The notes under the pieces were generated by a model. It saw only the letters and a program-made list of their open reading frames with translations. It made no database searches and was not told the DNA's origin. DNA of 64,000 nucleotides. It comes from Sipunculus nudus (Eukaryota; Annelida; Sipuncula; Golfingiida; Sipunculidae). The stretch spans positions 74,218,618 through 74,282,617 of the forward strand of contig CM049317.1 in NCBI GenBank assembly GCA_026874595.1, given 5' to 3'. Each line of letters opens with the position of its first letter. Positions within the stretch are counted from its first letter, which is position 1. A program made the position numbers and the translations under genes. This document shows, one piece after another, positions 14,301-24,845 of this stretch.

Positions 14301-15524
14301 GTTGTACAGTCCTGTGCCCAAGTATTACATACAATACCGGCCTTTGGATATTATAAATCAACAGCTATCAACAGCTATTTCCGATTCCAACTCCTTGCAG
14401 CCAGGCAATGTTCCCACAGGTCTAAAGGGCAAAATCACAATCGGAGGCTAAAATAAGATAATCTTTGCCTGGCCGGTGTTTGTATGTTTCCGTGTGTAAC
14501 GTGAGACGGTTACAACTGCCTTACAACAGTTCCGCCGGTGCTGTTTTTCATCTGGAGGTGCTGTACAGGTGCACACGCTGCTGTCAGCGGTGACTGCAGT
14601 CCCGCACAACATTAGCTGATCCGGAGGAGCCGGGGGGGGGGGGGGGCTTGGCAAACGGGATCTGAACCCTCCCCTGTTTAGCATCCTTTACCTTTTTTTT
14701 GTTTTCAAAAGTTTCGAAAAAATTACTTTCGGCCTAGAACCCCCTCATCTCTCCGGAATTTATGACTTTTTAGTGTTTCTCATTTGTCTTCCTAGGTGTT
14801 TCACTCCCTTCCACAATCCTGAATCCGCCCCTGCACAGTTTACGCTCCATGGCCCCGCAGCCTGCTTCCTGGCCATGTGACGGATATGTATAAACATTAA
14901 TTACTTGTGTTGTCTATCGTGTTTGATTGGTGTATTTATAAGCCCGGCAATGATACCCCTAATAACCACCGCGGCACGGGTGAATGCGGAGTGGGAGCCA
15001 TCAAGAGGGGCAGCAGAGCAGTTTAGAATAGAGTGGAACCAACACCCGGGCCCGGTTAACGAAAGTGACGGGAACGCATGTAGACTTATACATAACACTA
15101 GCATGCTGAAGTTGGAAAGACCAAACATCAGCTCTGTTTTCCGGCATTAAGAGGGAACCTGTTCTATATTCCAGATATTAAGGTAAAAAAAGGGGGCGCC
15201 CCCTCTCAAAACGCCTCCCTTAAGAGGAGGTTTCGCACAGCAAGACACTGTGATGCATGCATTTCAGGGAATTCTCGGAAAAGTATTTATTATGTGTATC
15301 ATCATATTTCATAATAAAACATAGGTGTGATACCAGCTTCATAAGGGAATCGTCCATACCATCCTGGATTCGTGTTTCTTAGTTTCCGCCCTAGGAATAA
15401 TCCAGAATTATAGATTCTAGGTAACTTATCCCCTAAAATTTAATTTATATTTGTTAATATATATATATAAATTTATTTTAGATTTGTCAGTGTATATATA
15501 TTAATTCATTTTAGATTTGCCAGT

Positions 15525-15526
<2 letters not shown>
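11311..15526. other. No gene recognised
   Basis: Holds homopolymer C and G runs (13431-13447, 14631-14646) and several 60-110 codon frames on both strands that overlap each other and lack any domain. The GC-richer patch at 13930-15150 shows no splice-bounded homology that I can recognise. Confidence 0.5.
13431..13447. repeat. Poly-C tract
   Basis: Run of 17 C. Similar C or G runs occur at 14631-14646, 15958-15970, 17809-17825, 21005-21020, 29546-29558 and 43227-43238, a recurring feature of this window. Confidence 0.9.

Positions 15527-15581
<55 letters not shown>
15527..15581. repeat. (TA)n microsatellite
   Basis: Uninterrupted AT dinucleotide tract. Just before it a roughly 42-bp unit (about 15450-15525, ATTTTAGATTTG) is imperfectly duplicated. 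Confidence 0.95.
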
Positions 15582-15582
<1 letters not shown>

Positions 15583-15671
15583 CTCTGAAGAAAAACAACA
15601 GTGTTAATTTACAACAGTCTGTTTCACGGGATGCGAACCGATCATCAGCTGAATGTAGTTAGAATCTACCT

Positions 15672-15754
<83 letters not shown>

Positions 15755-15760
15755 ATATAT
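15672..15760. repeat. Compound (CT)n(TA)n microsatellite
   Basis: (CT)n to about 15695, then (TA)n with one interruption, ending exactly where the tRNA-like repeat at 15761 begins. Confidence 0.95.
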
Positions 15761-15845
15761 ACGAAGCGGGTAGAACGTCTGACTTGTGTGTTATAGGTTA
15801 TAGGTTCGAATCCACATTCGGCCCTATTTCTATTTCCCCCGTGAA
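15761..15845 (+). mobile_element. tRNA-derived SINE head, copy 1
   Basis: AGCGGGTAGAACGTCTGACT (A-box region) and GGTTCGAATCC (B box) are spaced as in a tRNA, followed by ACATTCGGCCCTATTTCT. The same head and tail recur at 16034-16096. It starts at the end of a (TA)n tract. Confidence 0.55.
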
Positions 15846-16033
15846 AATGGTGACAACGGTTAGATCTATAGTGAGTGATGTTGTGGCAAAATGCTCCACC
15901 CCATTCACTTATGTGACCCCTGGGATATATTTCTAAGCTCTGGGGACAGAACATTCCGGGGGGGGGGGGGTGAATATAACCGTGTATACAAAAGCGTTCC
16001 TACTGGTCTGGTCAGCGAAGCTTACTTCACCAA

Positions 16034-16092
16034 CGAAGCGGATATCTGACTTTGGTAACACGGGTTCGAATCCACTTTCGGCCTTATTTCTT

Positions 16093-16096
<4 letters not shown>
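16034..16096 (+). mobile_element. tRNA-derived SINE head, copy 2
   Basis: CGAAGCGGATATCTGACTT then GGTTCGAATCCACTTTCGGCC: a shorter copy of the 15761 repeat with a deletion inside the A-box region. It runs directly into a (TA)n tract. Confidence 0.52.
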
Positions 16097-16149
<53 letters not shown>

Positions 16150-16193
16150 TATATATATACTCGAGTGGTTGTTTATTGCAGGAAACCTGAAGA

Positions 16194-16246
<53 letters not shown>
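16097..16246. repeat. Two (TA)n tracts separated by 36 bp
   Basis: (TA)n at 16097-16159 and 16196-16246, with a short unique spacer containing CTCGAGTGG. Confidence 0.93.
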
Positions 16247-16248
<2 letters not shown>

Positions 16249-17292
16249 CTTCATAAAACATGATTCTATAATTTTTTTGAGAAAGCGAAACCATGGGAAT
16301 CTACACGAGGTGAATATACTCGCTGTGCTCTGGAAATGCCCGTAAAGTAGTTCCTGTCTAAGCTTCCTGCAGCCGCCATAACAGTTAACTCGGGAATTTA
16401 GTTACTTACCATAAGCACATGCTGGAGGAAATAAAACAATCCAAGAATAGCCATTAGCCGATTGGATAGTTGTCTACCGGTATTCATGGATTACCCTTAG
16501 GAAGTCATCTGGCATAGCAGCCCCGCAGTGAATGGCATTTCATTACTTAAAAATAAAGATACAAGTTATTAATAAACATTGAAAACGCAAGGAGTGTCAT
16601 CAGAGAGAGTTGATACCGGAAGCGAAAGCAAACGATTTCCGCTTTATGTTTCCCTAAGTTTCATGTATATTATATCGTGTGACTCATGCATGAGATCTTC
16701 TTTCATTCAGAATAACTGCATAAAAATAAAACCTTTTATTGTAAACGCATATTCTCTCGGAACAAAAATCCACTCGTTCTGTCTGTCGTGTTCCGGCAGC
16801 TGTGGATGACTTTTTTACTAAATGTACTCTTTTCCTACTCACAGCGGTAGTGCCTACTAGTTATTATATACATGCCAGTCGTATTGAGATACTATAAGTT
16901 AAACATGCTATTCCTATTGGTTTTCTATCGACAGTAATATGACTTCTGTGTTACAGAGTAGTCTGTGAGGAAGTAAAGCGAAAAGTCAGCACGGCAGTTG
17001 GAGTGGTGTGGTAACAGGTACCATTTTCTTCATTAGGAGAATGTTAAATATTAAAAACTGGTAAACTTGGATATATTGAGAGGTTTCTACTCCAAAAGGA
17101 AACCCGTAGCAGTGTTTTAATGATACTGAGCATTTCAGCATATAGCGGTAACCTTACTGTGTATACCTTTTACTATGTGAAAGAGAAGCGTAACGAGATT
17201 CCCGGAGCTTCCAGGAGACCCAATGTGATACCATAAACTGGTTGGCAGCATTGTCACCACCATACTGAGATCTCTCATTGTATTACTTTATT
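16247..17292. other. No gene recognised
   Basis: Unique-looking sequence without recognisable coding content. Confidence 0.5.
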
Positions 17293-18210
17293 AGGGTTTT
17301 CCAATACACTGGTACGATACCACGATACAACGTCAAATATCGTACCGGTATCGTCAGCTGTCCCTGTATCGATACGTTGATGATATTTCATCATCCGATT
17401 GGAAGTGACGTCAGACATTTAAAATAGCCTCTCAGCACCATGTAAGACATCTAATGTTTATCGTCAATGGCAAGAAACATAGTATATATGCTAATCCATT
17501 GGAAACTATAATTTGCACTTACAGAGCGCAGACCTCCGCAGAGGCAGGTCATTCCCCCCAATAGCATTGTCTGACAGGCAGAATTTCCGGATCACCCCAA
17601 AAATTTACGTTATTGTACCATGTTCTTTTGCCGAGCTATTCTGAAACTTCATTCATAATCCGTGTATAACTTTTTGAACAATGTTGCTAACAGACAGACC
17701 AAACTAACGCCGGCAAAAACATGACTCCCGCTTGAAGGATGTAAATAATTTAATTTAGGCCAAAAAATAAAAGGTATGGTTCTCAGGCACCGCCCGCGTT
17801 AATTTTAACCCCCCCCCCCCCCCCCATCATCAATTTTTATTTTGATTTTTATCTTCAAATAAGATACAATTTATATAGTAATTTTACCTGTTTAGCCAAA
17901 AAATTGTTGCTTTTCCATGATCATATGACATTTTAATCGAAACACTCAAAAAAGGTAAAAAAATAAAATACCGCGCGCCTGCACTTATTTCTGAAAAAGT
18001 GCCTAAGAACAATACCTTTTATTTTTTTTTTGCCTTAGTCAAGAAAAATATTTGATGATAGTAAGCTAATTTACATTTCTATAAACAAAGGAGAAATGGC
18101 TTGAAATCTAAATTAAAATGTATCGTTCATGTATCGTACCGTGTATTGTATCGTGAGCAAATATAGTGATACATGTCGTATCGTGAAGTTACGTATCTTT
18201 AAAGCCCTTT
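17293..18210. mobile_element. Degraded non-autonomous hAT-like element
   Basis: The left end AGGGTTTTCCAATAC...GGTACGATACCACGATAC and right end GTATCGTACC...GTATCGTGAAG...AAAGCCCT are inverted, GATAC/GTATC-rich termini resembling hAT elements. The interior shows no transposase. A clean 8-bp duplication is not visible (TTTAT is shared on both flanks). Confidence 0.5.
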
Positions 18211-19954
18211 TTATACAGTATTTTTATTGTTCCCCGTCCAAACTATTTTTTGGGGTTGTCAGTATAGAAAACAGACATTAATCCTATATACGGTTCACCG
18301 GACGACCCCAGTTAAACCGTGCCCCTGTCCCTGGCACAGACTGGCCTAATCAGTATCATGTAGAGAAGAAGTTCTCAGCCAAAGAATGTGTTAAAGAATT
18401 TGCCTGTAGCTTAGAGTAAATTACTAATGAATAACATGTTATACAAAACATGACAGCAAGCATACACCGACTAGTAAAGTGCACAACGTCGCCGTCTAGT
18501 TGAACTAAGGGTGTTTACTTGATACGTCATCGGTATTGGGGTATTTCATGGGATTTCATTGCAAATAATGCGCAGGCCATTCATTCGTCGCCCTACTTGA
18601 CTTAAAGTGTGACGTATACTACTATGCAATAGAGAGGGAATCGCTAACTCCTTTAACGGTCTTATGATGTTATGAAAATCAAATAACATAAATTCGCCCG
18701 ATTCACTTGACAGGGCAACTAGGCCTACCAGTATTTTTGTAAATCGTATATTATATCAAGTTGATAACTTACGTTTTATTTTACATGTTTTCGTTATTGT
18801 CATATATAATAAGTAACGGTCAGAGAGGTCTAACCTTCGCATGGTGTATCTCTCTAGATAGAACAGCTTCATTCAGGCAGCATATTGCAGTACAGACATA
18901 TACGTTGATTATTTAACAGTACAATCAGCAATCCATTATTAATTAACAGCCGGGAATCCATCGGTAATTATTGATTGAAATATTTTATGCATGTACAACA
19001 TGGAACAACTTTTATTCAGGAAAGCTCAAAGTATTAATATTAAACGTATCACTGTGCTAAGCACCGAGTAATTACATATCCCTACACACACGCAAGAGAA
19101 CTGGTTTAAGTTAAATCTTCACACACCAAACCGCCCTGACCGCTTAGACTTGTGACTGATCTAACCTGTTACTTTTTATTCACCGACATGCAATCAGGAC
19201 ACGAACTATTACAATCTTATTAATTTTCTTCATTGCGTAATTATAATGTATCTTAAATCTGAAAAATCATATACATGTATGATGGAAAACTGCGTATTTA
19301 TATTGCTATTTGCACAAGAAGATCATTTAATATATCTTATAATTACATATAGACAAACACACACATATATAAATATATAATCATACACTCACAACTTATC
19401 GTCCAGTCACTTTTCCTTGTTTTTTTAATCTGTCCATAAAATACAACAATTATCCATGGATCCTGGTGAACTGTTTTCTGATGTTAAGAATATTTTTCGT
19501 AGTTTGTACCTGAGACTTGTCGTGTGAGACTGCTGTTGTGTAGTGCCGGCTGTGCTAAAGAGTCATCTTCGATATGCCCATGTATACATACCCTCGAAGC
19601 GTAAAATCCGAGTTTCAGGTCATTAGACTAGCTTACATAATCGCGACCTCCATGGTAGTACTAAAATCATTGACTCTATATTATGCCCAGTACTCGAGTA
19701 AGAAATCAGCGCTTGCGCATTGGTAAAGACCTGCATGCCTTTCTTACGTTTAAGCAGTTATTGAGAAATTGATTTAATTTGTTACCGACCAGTATGGATA
19801 GTTAACTAAAGTAACACAGCACGCCTTCACACAACTTACCTCATTGAAGGCGCCTATTCCGATAACTGACATCTATAAACTGAAGTTAATTCCTTTAACC
19901 TTTACTTTAAAACCGCCAGAACGCCGATCTCACGGCATGCAAGCTGTTCACTGA
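18211..19954. other. No gene recognised
   Basis: AT-rich, no repeats above background. Confidence 0.5.
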
Positions 19955-20046
19955 GTTTATATCCAGGTGTTTATATAATGTGAAATGGCCCGCCAAAATA
20001 ACCAAAACACATTCAGCAAGGACATCTGGCGGTAAGTCAGACAGAC
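19955..20046. repeat. Dispersed ~90-bp repeat, copy A
   Basis: GTTTATATCCAGGTGTTTATA...GACATCTGGCGG...GTCAGACAG aligns in the same orientation with 45032-45120. It sits directly before the 22-bp array. Confidence 0.5.
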
Positions 20047-20110
20047 CTCGCCCGTACCCTGGTTACCAACAGCTTATTGATAAACAAGCTTGTACATCCG
20101 CCAGAGACGC

Positions 20111-20738
20111 ATTATCAGAACATGGACGTATAATTATCAGAACAAGGACGTATAATTATCAGAACATGGACGTATAATTATCAGAACATGGACGTATAAT
20201 TATCAGAACATGGACGTATAATTATCAGAACATGGACGTATAATTACCAGAACATGGACGTATAATTATCAGAACATGGACGTATAATTACCAGAACATG
20301 GACGTATAATTATCAGAACATGGACGTATAAGTGTCAGAACATGGACGTATAATTACCAGAACATGGACGTATAATTACCAGAACATGGACGTATAATTA
20401 TCAGAACATGGACGTATAAGTATCAGAACATGGACGTATAATTACCAGAACATGGACGTACAATTACCAGAACATGGACGTATAATTATCAGAACATGGA
20501 CGTATAATTATCAGAACATGGACGTATAATTATCAGAACCTGGACGTATAATTATCAGAACCTGGACGTATAATTATCAGAACCTGGACGTATAATTATC
20601 AGAACATGGACGTATAATTATCAGAACATGGACGTATAAGTATCAGAACATGGACGTATAAGTATCAGAACATGGACGTATTATTATCAGAACATGGACG
20701 TATAATTATCAGAACATGGACGTATAATTATCAGAACA
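20111..20738. repeat. 22-bp minisatellite, ~28 copies
   Basis: Unit ATTATCAGAACATGGACGTATA repeated head to tail with no spacers. Variants include ATTACC, AAGTATC and AACCTGG, and some variants occur in neighbouring runs. The 22-bp period is not a multiple of three, so it is not coding. Confidence 0.97.
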
Positions 20739-21757
20739 ATCCTTACCAGGAATAACCTACAGTTCATTAAGATCTACGCAGAGTAAGATAGCAATCAAAT
20801 CACTTAACTACTACAGAGGAGTAAGATGTATAGCCGGCTTTAACCTATCGGTTTCATTCCATTTTCTCGTGTACAAATATTTAAAGAACGTTTAGCGACG
20901 ATGAATATTTAAGGTGACTGATGAAGATTATAAACAACAAGGGAACGGCCAAAAGTTAATTTGTTCATATACGATTAGTACATTGCATGCAGAAGTGGAT
21001 TTGACCCCCCCCCCCCCCCCTTCGAGCACAAAAAGGAAAACAAAAAAAATAAGCGCTTAATACCAAAATAAATAGAGCCGTAAGTTTAAAACAACTCAAG
21101 ATTGGAATCTACATCCATAACCCATCCCCCCTACATCTGCGCTCGCGGTGGCCGCTATATCTGCGTGGTCGTCAACAGAGGCGTAACCGATTACAAGTTT
21201 ATACAAACATATATTTATATTGAATGCAGTATATAAAACTTGTAAAGAACAAGTCGAGCGTTAACCGTTAACTAAATGTCTGTAATCGCAGAGGGATCGC
21301 TGGACGCTGCAACTGGGCGATAATGGAGAGTCTGCTGCGGAGTGTACGATCTTGCTTATTAAGTCAAGGTCAAGAGAAATTATCAGGCACAAATCTGTCA
21401 CTTATGACTAATATTGCGCCCAAAGGTCAGTTTATAAAAAAAACCAGGTTTAAGATTTACCGCCAAATAAAAAAGAGAAAACAAATGGTGCACTCTAGTA
21501 AACCTAAGAAAGTCCATCCCAAAAACATTTGACCCATAAATTGATATGAAAATAAACTCATCAACCCTTATAAGCTTCCCTAAATACAGGAGGCGAAACT
21601 TCATAAGCCAGTACAGCGTTCAAGACAATCTCTTTTCCCGAAGTCTTCTTCTTTGTGGGCCTACATGTGTGTGTGTGCATTTGTGTGTTTGTGTTGTCGA
21701 TATTTAAAAATTTAAGGAAAAGAAACTGCCATGACACAGCCAGCGTGACTTTTGGAG

Positions 21758-21759
<2 letters not shown>
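20739..21759. other. No gene recognised; poly-C at 21005-21020
   Basis: Overlapping short frames on both strands at 21320-21600 have no recognisable domain. Confidence 0.5.
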
Positions 21760-21825
<66 letters not shown>

Positions 21826-21827
21826 CA
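21760..21827. repeat. (TA)n microsatellite
   Basis: About 60 bases of AT followed by ATACATATACA. Confidence 0.93.
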
Positions 21828-21929
21828 ACTATATATCACGTGTTTTACAAGTTGATATAGGTGTGTCATGTGTTATAATGGAAAGGTCTAAATCATTGAC
21901 AGAGTTGTCGACTAGCGCCCAATGGAGAC

Positions 21930-24128
21930 CTGTTGGGCGCATATTCATGGTACAGTGCTTGTTGTATTTCATACATTCAGGGTGCAACGCTAGTTGTGTT
22001 GCATATATTCATGGTATAGCGCTAGCTGTGTTGCATACATTCATGGTACAGCGCTAGTTGAATTCCATACATTCATAGTAGAGTGTTAGTTGTGTTGCCT
22101 ACATTCATGGTGCAGCGCTAGATGTGTTGGAAACATTTATGGAGCAGCGCCAGTTGGGTTGCATACATTCATGGTTTCAGCGCAGGTTCTGTTGCATACA
22201 TTCATGGTTTCAGCGCAGGTTCTGTTGCATATATTCATGATGCAGCGCTGGTTGTGTTGCATTCGTTCTTGGCGCAGCGCTAGTTGTGTTGCATACATTC
22301 ATGGTGCACCTATAGTTGTGTTGCAAACATTCATGTTGCAATGCTAGTTGTGTATCATTTATAAATGGTGCAGTGCTAGGTTTGATGCATACATTCACGT
22401 TGCAGCGCTAGTTGTTTTGCGTACAATTATGGTGCAGTGCATGTTGAATTGCATACATTCATGTGTTTCATACACTCATGGTGCAGAACTAGTTGTGTTG
22501 CATACATTCAGCATGCAGCGCTAGGTTTTGCATTCATACTTGGTACAACACTAGTTGTGTTGCATACACTCATTATGCAGTTCTTGTTGTGTTGTATTTA
22601 TTCATGGTGCAGTGCTAGGTGCGTTGCATACATTCATGGTGCAGTGCATGTTGCATTGCATACATTCATGTGTTGCATACATTCATGTTGCGGCGCTGCG
22701 TGTGTTGCATACGTTCACGGTGCAGATCTTTTGTTGTTGTGTTTCATTTATTCATGGTGCAGTGCTTGTTGTGTTTCATACATTCATGGTGCAGTGCTAG
22801 TTGTGTTGCATACATTCATCTTACTGTGCTAGTTGTGTTTCATTCATTCATGGTGCAGTGTATCTTGGATTGCAAACATTCATGTGTTGCATACATTGAT
22901 GGTGCAGCGCTGGTTATGTTGCATACATTCAGGGTGCAGCACTAGTTGTGTTGCATACTTTCATGAAGCAGCGCTAGTGGTGTTGCCTATATTAATGGTG
23001 CAGCGCTAATTGTGTTACATACATTCATGGTGCGGCGCCAGTTGTGTTGCATACATTCATGGTGCAGCGCCAGTTGTGTTGCATGCATTTATATTGCAGT
23101 GCTATTTTCGTTGCATGCATTCATGGTGCAGTGCAAGTTATGATGCATACATTCATGGTGCAGCACTAGTTGTGTTGCATACTTTCATGATGCAGCGCTA
23201 GTTGTGTCGCCTACATTAATGGTGCAGCGCTAATTGTGTTTCATACATTCATGTGTTGCATACATAATGGTGCAGCGCTAACTGTGTTACATACATTCAT
23301 GGGTTGCCTACATTAATGGTGCAGCGCTAATTTTTTTACATACATTCATTATGCGGCGCTGCTTGTGTTGCATACATCCATTCATCTTGCTGTGCTAGTT
23401 GTGTTTCATTCATTCATGGTGCAGTGTATCTTGGATTGCAAACATTCATGTGTTGCATACATTGATGGTGCAGCGCTGGTTATGTTGCATACATTCAGGG
23501 TGCAGCACTAGTTGTGTTGCATACTTTCATGAAGCAGCGCTAGTGGTGTTGCCTATATTAATGGTGCAGCGCTAATTGTGTTACATACATTCATGGTGCG
23601 GCGCCAGTTGTGTTGCATACATTCATGGTGCACCGCCAGTTGTGTTGCATGCATTTATATTGCAGTGCTATTTGTGTTGCATGCATTCATGTTGCAGTGC
23701 ACATTGTGTTGCATACATTCATGGTGCAGTGCAAGTTATGATGCATACGTTCATGTTGCAGTGCTAGGTGCGTTGCAGACATTCATGGTGCAGTGCATGT
23801 TGCATTGCATACATTCATGTGTTGCATACATTCATGCTGTGCTAGTTGTGTTTCATTCATTCATGGTGCAGTGTATCTTGGATTGCAAACATTCATGTGT
23901 TGCATACATAATGGTGCAGCGCTAATTGTGTTACATACATTCATGTGTTGCCTACATTAATGGTGCAGCGCTAATTTTTTTACATACATTCACTATGCGG
24001 CGCTGCTTGTGTTGCATACATCCATGGTGCAGCTCTTATGTTGTTGCCTTCATTAATGGTGCAGCGCTAATTGTGATGCATACATTGTGCTGCAGCGCTA
24101 GTTGTGTTGCACACATTCATGGTGCATG
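21930..24128. repeat. 32-bp satellite array, ~65-70 degenerate copies
   Basis: Unit close to GTTGTGTTGCATACATTCAT + GGTGCAGCGCTA. The measured period is 32 bases (for example 22283, 22315 and 22347 share the GTTGTG start). Some units are shortened to CATTCATGTGTTGCATACATT. A block at about 22813-23110 is repeated nearly identically 566 bases later, at about 23379-23676. Frames of up to 131 codons are by-products of the repeat. Confidence 0.95.
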
Positions 24129-24719
24129 TCGTAGCCACGTACGTGCCTTCAGCGAGCGGAGAATTGCCCTGTAATATGTACGGCATCCGATAAAGGTGTA
24201 CAGGTACATGATCTACCGACAAATCCCTTCAAAATATTCATAAAAAGCCTGAAGTTCAGTCGTTTTATAGATAGTACAACTACTTCCTGCCGTCTACATA
24301 CATCACCCTTTCGTCACAGAGACAGGGTATAGAATATCGGGCTCTTTAACAATCTTGGCGTCATGAAGTAGGTACTGAAGGGGAACTGCCACGCCCTCCT
24401 TTAGCCTCAACCCACCGATTGTCCACCAGATCTTTGGGTTACACCTAATTAAAAAAAGATATCCAGCACATTCATCCTTCCTCTTCATCCTGCCTTAGAA
24501 AATAATGTGCCGCGTGCAGATATGACCTTTGAACCTAATAATTATTATCAGCCCCACGTGACCAACTCCCCGTAAGAGCAGTTACCAGGTATGTGAACAA
24601 CCCGGGACCTCTCTTTTTAAGTTCCATTTGTTCAGTACGGCCGTAAGCTGGCATCGACCTCCATGCTTCGTCGTCCGTGGGAGGTGTGCATTGCAGCGCG
24701 TTTGCTCAAACATCTAAAA

Positions 24720-24845
24720 CAAAGTAAATTACGGGGGTCCCCCAAGCGCTGTGCCGCACACGGCCGGGAATCGATCACACGAACACTTACTGGAGGTGTG
24801 AACGCTGACGTGCGATGGCCTCCCTTGTAGGAACAGGGCCGCGGA
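24720..24845 (-). mobile_element. Possible tRNA-derived SINE remnant (minus strand)
   Basis: On the minus strand GTGTTCGTGTGATCGATTCC resembles a B box. It is followed by CGGCCGTGTGCGGCACAGCG, a GC-rich body like that of bivalve SINEs. The A box is poor. Confidence 0.38.

Noticed and set aside
20111-20738. CRISPR array
   Set aside because: Units are contiguous with no spacers, and the host is eukaryotic. This is a minisatellite.
22437-22832. 131-codon Cys/His-rich frame in the 32-bp array
   Set aside because: The 32-bp period changes frame at every unit and TAG in GCTAGTT interrupts many units. The peptide is a repeat artefact.
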